Below, piece by piece: positions 60,644 through 64,000 of a stretch of DNA of 64,000 nt. Within the stretch, counting starts at the first letter, position 1. Every line of letters starts with the position of its first letter. Where the stretch lies: the NCBI RefSeq assembly GCF_007992715.1, contig NZ_BKAU01000005.1, forward strand, positions 124,001-188,000, written 5' to 3'. The notes under the pieces are model-generated. The model had not been told where the DNA came from, made no database searches, and was given only the letters and a program-made list of their open reading frames with translations. Made by a program: the position numbers and the translations under genes. Source of the stretch: Chitinophaga cymbidii (lineage in GTDB: Bacteria > Bacteroidota > Bacteroidia > Chitinophagales > Chitinophagaceae).

Positions 60644-62653
60644 ATGTCAAACAGGAAACTGATCGCAACGGCATTATCGTTTTTCTTTTTATGCGCCGCA
60701 TCCGCCAGCGCGCAGCAGCCGGAGCTGGTGATCCCGCTCGGGAATAAAAGCAGGATCGTGTATGATCTGGAACGGGGGCAGTATGACGTTATCTGGAATG
60801 GAAAGATATTGATAAAGGACGCTTACACATTGTACCAGGCGGAGAAAGCAGGTGACAGCCGGAAAGCGGGGAAGGCCGGTTACTCCGTAAGCAAAGTGCA
60901 AACGAATATCGGCAGGGCGAAGCTGTACACGATCCGTTTTGCCGGCGACAACTCATTGCAGCAACAGTTTTATGTACTTCCTGGCAACAACGGTTTTATA
61001 ACCCGGCTGCGGTTGCAGGATGCTGGCGCCGCGGGCATGATGGCGCCGGTGGCGACGGACAGCGTGTTGTGGAACCGGCCGGGAGACAACAGGGCTTTGT
61101 ATGTGCCTTTCGATAATGACATGTGGGCAAGATACAACGCCATGCCTTTGGCGGCCGCATCTTTTAAAGGAAGCGAGGTGAGTGTGATATATAATGTGGA
61201 GGATAACCGGGGTGTTGTGATGGGATCGCTGGAGCAGGACGACTGGAAGACGGGCATTCTGCTGAAAGGGGATAACACGGGCGGATCGGCGGGCGTAACG
61301 GTATTGTCGGGTTTTTCGGACAGCGCGGTCACGCATGATGTGATGCCGCATGGAAAAGTGTTGCCGGTGAATGGAATAGTATATTCACCGATGGTGATGG
61401 TCGGTTTTTATGATGACTGGCGCGATGGCATGGAAACATTCGCGAAGTATAACAGCCGGTTGCATCCCCGTTCTGTGGCGGACTGGAAAGGCCCGACCCC
61501 AATGGGATGGAACAGCTGGGGCGTGCTGCGGGAGAAGATCCGCTTTGATCAGGCGATGAAAGTGGTGGACTTTTTTGCAGACAGCCTGCAGGGATTCAGA
61601 ATGGCGGACAACACATTGTTCATCGACCTGGATGCATTCTGGGATAACATGACGCCCGGTGGCATCGATGGCGATGTAAGCAAGCTGGCTGCTTTCGTGA
61701 AACATTGCAAAGAAAAGGGATTGCGCCCCGGCATCTACTGGACGCCCTTTGCCGACTGGGGAAAATCCGACCGCAAAGTAGAAGGGTCCACCGGCTATTC
61801 CTACAAGGAAACATGGACGACCCAGCGGGGCCGCATGCTGGATATTGATGGCGGCCGCGCGATGGACCCCACGCATCCGGCCACGCAGCAAAGGATCGTG
61901 CATACGATCAACCGGATGAAAGACCTTGGCTTCGAAATGATCAAAATAGATTTCCTCGGGCACGGCGCGCAGGAATCAGACCGTTTCTTTGATCCCGCCG
62001 TTACCACCGGCATGCAGGCATTTAAAAGGGGCATGCAATTTCTGGACAGTGTGCTGGACAACAAGATGCTGGTCTATGCCGCCATTTCGCCCAATATCGC
62101 TACCGCCCGTTATGTGCATGTGCGCCGTATTGCCTGCGATGCGTTCAGCAGTCTTGATCACACGGCCTATACTTTGAACAGCACCGGGTACGGCTGGTGG
62201 CAGTCGTACCTGTACGATTATGTTGATGCCGATCACATCGTATTCGCGGAAGAAGCAGACGGAGTGAACAGGGCTCGGCTGGCAGCTGCGCTGGTAACCG
62301 GTTCGATCCTTACCGGGGATGATTTTTCCAGTACGGGCAAATGGAGCGGCACTGCCCGCAGGCTTTTGCAGCACCGCGACCTGCTGGCGCTGGCGGCACA
62401 TGGAAAGAGTTTCCGGCCGCTGCGGGGAGATACCGGCGACAGGGGAGTGGAGCAGTTTTACCGGCGCGATGGCAACAAGGTGTACGTTGCGTTGTTCAAT
62501 TATGGTAATGCAACGCAGACGGTCAGGATTCCTGATGAATTGATACGGGGCCGGAAGAAAATAAAGGAACTCTTTTCCGGGAAAATGTTTTCGGGAGAGG
62601 AACTGCAGGTGCCTCCGGCGGATGTGAGGATTTTTGAGATCACGCGCAACTAG
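60644..62653 (+). CDS. GH36/GH27 (clan GH-D)-like glycoside hydrolase
   Basis: 669 residues from the ATG at 60644 (signal ending SASAQ). An N-terminal beta-sandwich (about 25-275) precedes the TIM barrel (PTPMGWNSWGVLREK; LFIDLDAFWDN; YWTPFADWG). The probable nucleophile is Asp436 in MIKIDFLGHG and the acid/base Asp499 in RRIACDAFSSLD. A C-terminal beta domain ends the protein. The clan includes alpha-galactosidase, alpha-N-acetylgalactosaminidase and related enzymes. The last codons are partly duplicated after the stop, and a terminator follows. Confidence 0.88.
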   Translation: MSNRKLIATALSFFFLCAASASAQQPELVIPLGNKSRIVYDLERGQYDVIWNGKILIKDAYTLYQAEKAGDSRKAGKAGYSVSKVQTNIGRAKLYTIRFAGDNSLQQQFYVLPGNNGFITRLRLQDAGAAGMMAPVATDSVLWNRPGDNRALYVPFDNDMWARYNAMPLAAASFKGSEVSVIYNVEDNRGVVMGSLEQDDWKTGILLKGDNTGGSAGVTVLSGFSDSAVTHDVMPHGKVLPVNGIVYSPMVMVGFYDDWRDGMETFAKYNSRLHPRSVADWKGPTPMGWNSWGVLREKIRFDQAMKVVDFFADSLQGFRMADNTLFIDLDAFWDNMTPGGIDGDVSKLAAFVKHCKEKGLRPGIYWTPFADWGKSDRKVEGSTGYSYKETWTTQRGRMLDIDGGRAMDPTHPATQQRIVHTINRMKDLGFEMIKIDFLGHGAQESDRFFDPAVTTGMQAFKRGMQFLDSVLDNKMLVYAAISPNIATARYVHVRRIACDAFSSLDHTAYTLNSTGYGWWQSYLYDYVDADHIVFAEEADGVNRARLAAALVTGSILTGDDFSSTGKWSGTARRLLQHRDLLALAAHGKSFRPLRGDTGDRGVEQFYRRDGNKVYVALFNYGNATQTVRIPDELIRGRKKIKELFSGKMFSGEELQVPPADVRIFEITRN

Positions 62654-62705
62654 TACACAGCAGCATGCTCCAGCGGACGTGAAGGTTTATTGAGATCACG
62701 CGCAA
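62611..62705. repeat. Direct duplication of the GH36-like gene's last 40 bases
   Basis: Bases 62611-62650, the last codons before the stop, recur in degenerate form at 62667-62705 with one indel and a few substitutions. The shared end GAGATCACGCGCAAC is identical. The second copy lies after the stop and is non-coding. Confidence 0.8.
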
Positions 62706-62722
62706 CCAAACAAGATATTTTG

Positions 62723-62756
62723 AAAACACCGGGCGCTTCCTGCCCGGTGTTTTTTT
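62723..62756 (+). terminator. Intrinsic terminator of the gntR operon
   Basis: AAAACACCGGGC (62723-62734) and GCCCGGTGTTTT (62742-62753) form a perfect 12-bp stem with loop GCTTCCT, followed by T to 62756. It stands 70 bases after the GH36-like gene stop and ends the gntR-symporter-hydrolase unit. Confidence 0.9.
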
Positions 62757-62813
62757 ATGCCGGTACTTCCAATTTTATTTTGGCGGATTGAATTATTGTA
62801 ATAACTTAGCCTT

Positions 62814-62832
62814 GTAGTATAGTATAGTACAG
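62814..62832. promoter_or_regulatory. Candidate GntR operator, copy 2 (before the third susC)
   Basis: GTAGTATAGTATAGTACAG contains TAGTA three times in tandem and matches the pre-gntR element at 17 of 19 positions. It lies 154 bases upstream of the susC start and downstream of the terminator, as expected for a promoter-linked site. Confidence 0.6.
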
Positions 62833-62872
62833 AATAGATGATAGACGCTTCTGTTCCGGTTTTTATACATGA

Positions 62873-62931
62873 ACACGTTATGTCAGCACGTTATGCCACG
62901 TTTTTATCAACCTTTTTTATCAACCGTTATG
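62873..62931. repeat. Short direct repeats in the third susC leader
   Basis: CACGTTATG occurs at 62874-62882 and 62887-62895, with CCGTTATG ending at 62931. TTTTTATCAACC occurs at 62901-62912 and 62914-62925. Like the patch before the first susC, this is a degenerate slippage-type repeat just upstream of a susC gene. Confidence 0.65.
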
Positions 62932-62943
62932 TATCATATGCAG

Positions 62944-62963
62944 TTAGCATGATGCCATGCTAA
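62944..62963 (+). other. Hairpin in the third susC leader
   Basis: TTAGCATG and CATGCTAA form a perfect 8-bp stem with loop ATGC, 22 bases before the susC ATG. No T-run follows. It may affect translation or RNA stability, but nothing more can be said. Confidence 0.5.
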
Positions 62964-62985
62964 TCAACATTACAATCGCTTGAAT

Positions 62986-64000
62986 ATGAATATCAGACCT
63001 TCTTGCTTAAAAGGCCGGCGGCGACGTTTGTGCTGTCGCTTTCCTGCAATCCTGTTTTTCGTTTCCCTGCTTACCTTTTCACTGCATTCTTCCGCGCAAA
63101 ACGGCAGCAAGCTCACCGGTCATGTGCTGGACAGCGCCACGCGCCTTCCGATCGACCGTGCATCGGTGGTTATCAAAGGTACCCGGCAGGGAACGAGCAC
63201 CGACAAAACAGGCGCATTTTCCCTGGACGTTTCCGGCAGCCAGGCGCATCTTGAATTTACCTGTATCGGCTACAAGCCCACAGAGCTGGTAGTGGAGAAA
63301 GGAAAGCCGGCCACTGTTTATCTCGCCATGGCGGTGGATACTTTCGGCGCGGTGGTAGTAACGGCATTTGGCCGCCGCGAGCGGCGTGAGGCGGTAGTGG
63401 GATCTGTGACCTCCATACAACCCGGAGAGCTGAAGATCCCCGCCAGCAACCTTACCAACGCCCTGGCCGGGAAAGTGGCCGGCGTTATTGCCTTTCAACG
63501 CGGCGGGCAGCCGGGGCTGGACAATTCGTCCTTTTTCATCCGCGGCGTTACCACGCTCGGTTACAGCAACAGCCCGCTGATCCTGGTGGACAACATCGAG
63601 CTGACGGCCAGTGACCTGGCACGTTTGCAGGTGGATGACATCGCCAGCTTTTCCATCCTGAAAGATGCCAGCGCCGCCGCATTGTATGGCGCCCGTGGCG
63701 CGAACGGTGTGATACTCGTCACCACCAAAGAAGGCAAGGCCGGTAAAGCGAAGGTGGAGCTGCGCGTGGAAACCGCGATCTCCGCGCCCACGAAAAGCAT
63801 CAAGCTGGCCGATCCGGTCACTTACATGCGTACCTACAACGAAGCGCTGACCACCCGCAACCCGCTGGCGACGCCCTTCTACAGTCCCAACAAGATCATC
63901 GGCACGCAAAGAACGCTGAACGGAGAAGGCGGCATCACACCGTACATCTATCCGGCGGTGGACTGGATCAAGGAAATTTTCAAGGAACGCACGAACACCT
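62986..64000 (+). CDS. susC: SusC-family TonB-dependent transporter, N-terminal 338 residues (runs off the window)
   Basis: The frame from the ATG at 62986 is open to the window end. It has a signal peptide (FPAILFFVSLLTFSLHSSAQ), a carboxypeptidase-D-like domain (LTGHVLDSATRLPIDRASVVIKG), and the plug (AVVVTAFGRRERREAVVGS; FSILKDASAAALYGARGANGVI). There is no STN domain, consistent with GntR control. The plug motif VVVTAFGRRE differs from the VVVVGFG/VVVVGYG form of the other two SusC proteins, placing it in a different SusC subgroup. Its SusD partner should follow outside the window. Confidence 0.93.
   Translation, partial: MNIRPSCLKGRRRRLCCRFPAILFFVSLLTFSLHSSAQNGSKLTGHVLDSATRLPIDRASVVIKGTRQGTSTDKTGAFSLDVSGSQAHLEFTCIGYKPTELVVEKGKPATVYLAMAVDTFGAVVVTAFGRRERREAVVGSVTSIQPGELKIPASNLTNALAGKVAGVIAFQRGGQPGLDNSSFFIRGVTTLGYSNSPLILVDNIELTASDLARLQVDDIASFSILKDASAAALYGARGANGVILVTTKEGKAGKAKVELRVETAISAPTKSIKLADPVTYMRTYNEALTTRNPLATPFYSPNKIIGTQRTLNGEGGITPYIYPAVDWIKEIFKERTNT

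Larger units (their letters stand above)
62654..62985. other. 332-base intergenic region before the third susC
   Basis: The region contains, in order, the duplicated gene end (62667-62705), a terminator (62723-62756), the candidate GntR site (62814-62832), short direct repeats (62873-62931) and a hairpin (62944-62963). It therefore separates the gntR operon from a distinct susC transcription unit that probably shares the same regulator. Confidence 0.65.

Overview
The window looks like a carbohydrate-utilisation stretch of a Bacteroidota genome, most likely a Chitinophaga-like member of the Chitinophagaceae. The evidence is three SusC genes (two paired with SusD in view), an ECF-sigma/FecR pair next to an STN-bearing SusC, many lipoproteins, a LacI and a GntR regulator, a LytS/LytTR pair, and coding GC in the mid-50s with AT-rich intergenic gaps. 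No rRNA, tRNA, CRISPR array, transposase or replication origin was seen.

Region 1 (400-20564) is a LacI-governed locus. On the + strand it carries a GH116 enzyme, susC, susD, a DUF4091 protein and an orphan secreted protein. On the - strand it carries a GH172 (DUF2961) enzyme, an aldehyde dehydrogenase of the 2-oxoglutarate-semialdehyde type, an SDR, a UxaA-type dehydratase, an uncharacterised secreted protein, a fumarylacetoacetase-fold enzyme and a FucP-type permease. Four near-identical GCTTAAAC palindromes precede GH116, susC, the GH172 operon and lacI. The combination fits import and breakdown of a D-arabinose-containing glycan (D-arabinan), with oxidation of D-arabinose to 2-oxoglutarate. 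This is an inference from family knowledge and stereochemistry.

Region 2 (20563-34223) is mixed: a gene relic, two LVIVD-type lipoproteins, a PAS histidine kinase facing a lone receiver protein, a sulfatase, a Tat-exported GH5 enzyme, a TPR LytS-type kinase with its LytTR regulator, an outer-membrane beta-barrel protein and a secreted PHP-like protein.

Region 3 (34198-57839, all - strand) is a roughly 22-kb operon headed by ECF sigma, FecR, STN-SusC and SusD. It continues with a beta-propeller enzyme, a sulfatase/heparinase-II-III fusion, four more sulfatases, a GH115-like enzyme and a GH92-GH105 fusion. The set suggests a sulfated polymer with uronic acid joined to alpha-mannose, such as a sulfated glucuronomannan. 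A strong hairpin-plus-T9 terminator points against the operon between fecR and susC, suggesting a cis-antisense RNA.

Region 4 (57938-64000) holds a GntR regulator, a sodium:solute symporter, a GH36/GH27-like enzyme and the start of a third SusC. A 19-bp element present before both gntR and the third susC (17 of 19 identical) is the probable GntR site. Thus three glycan loci with three different control systems (LacI, ECF/FecR, GntR) lie side by side.
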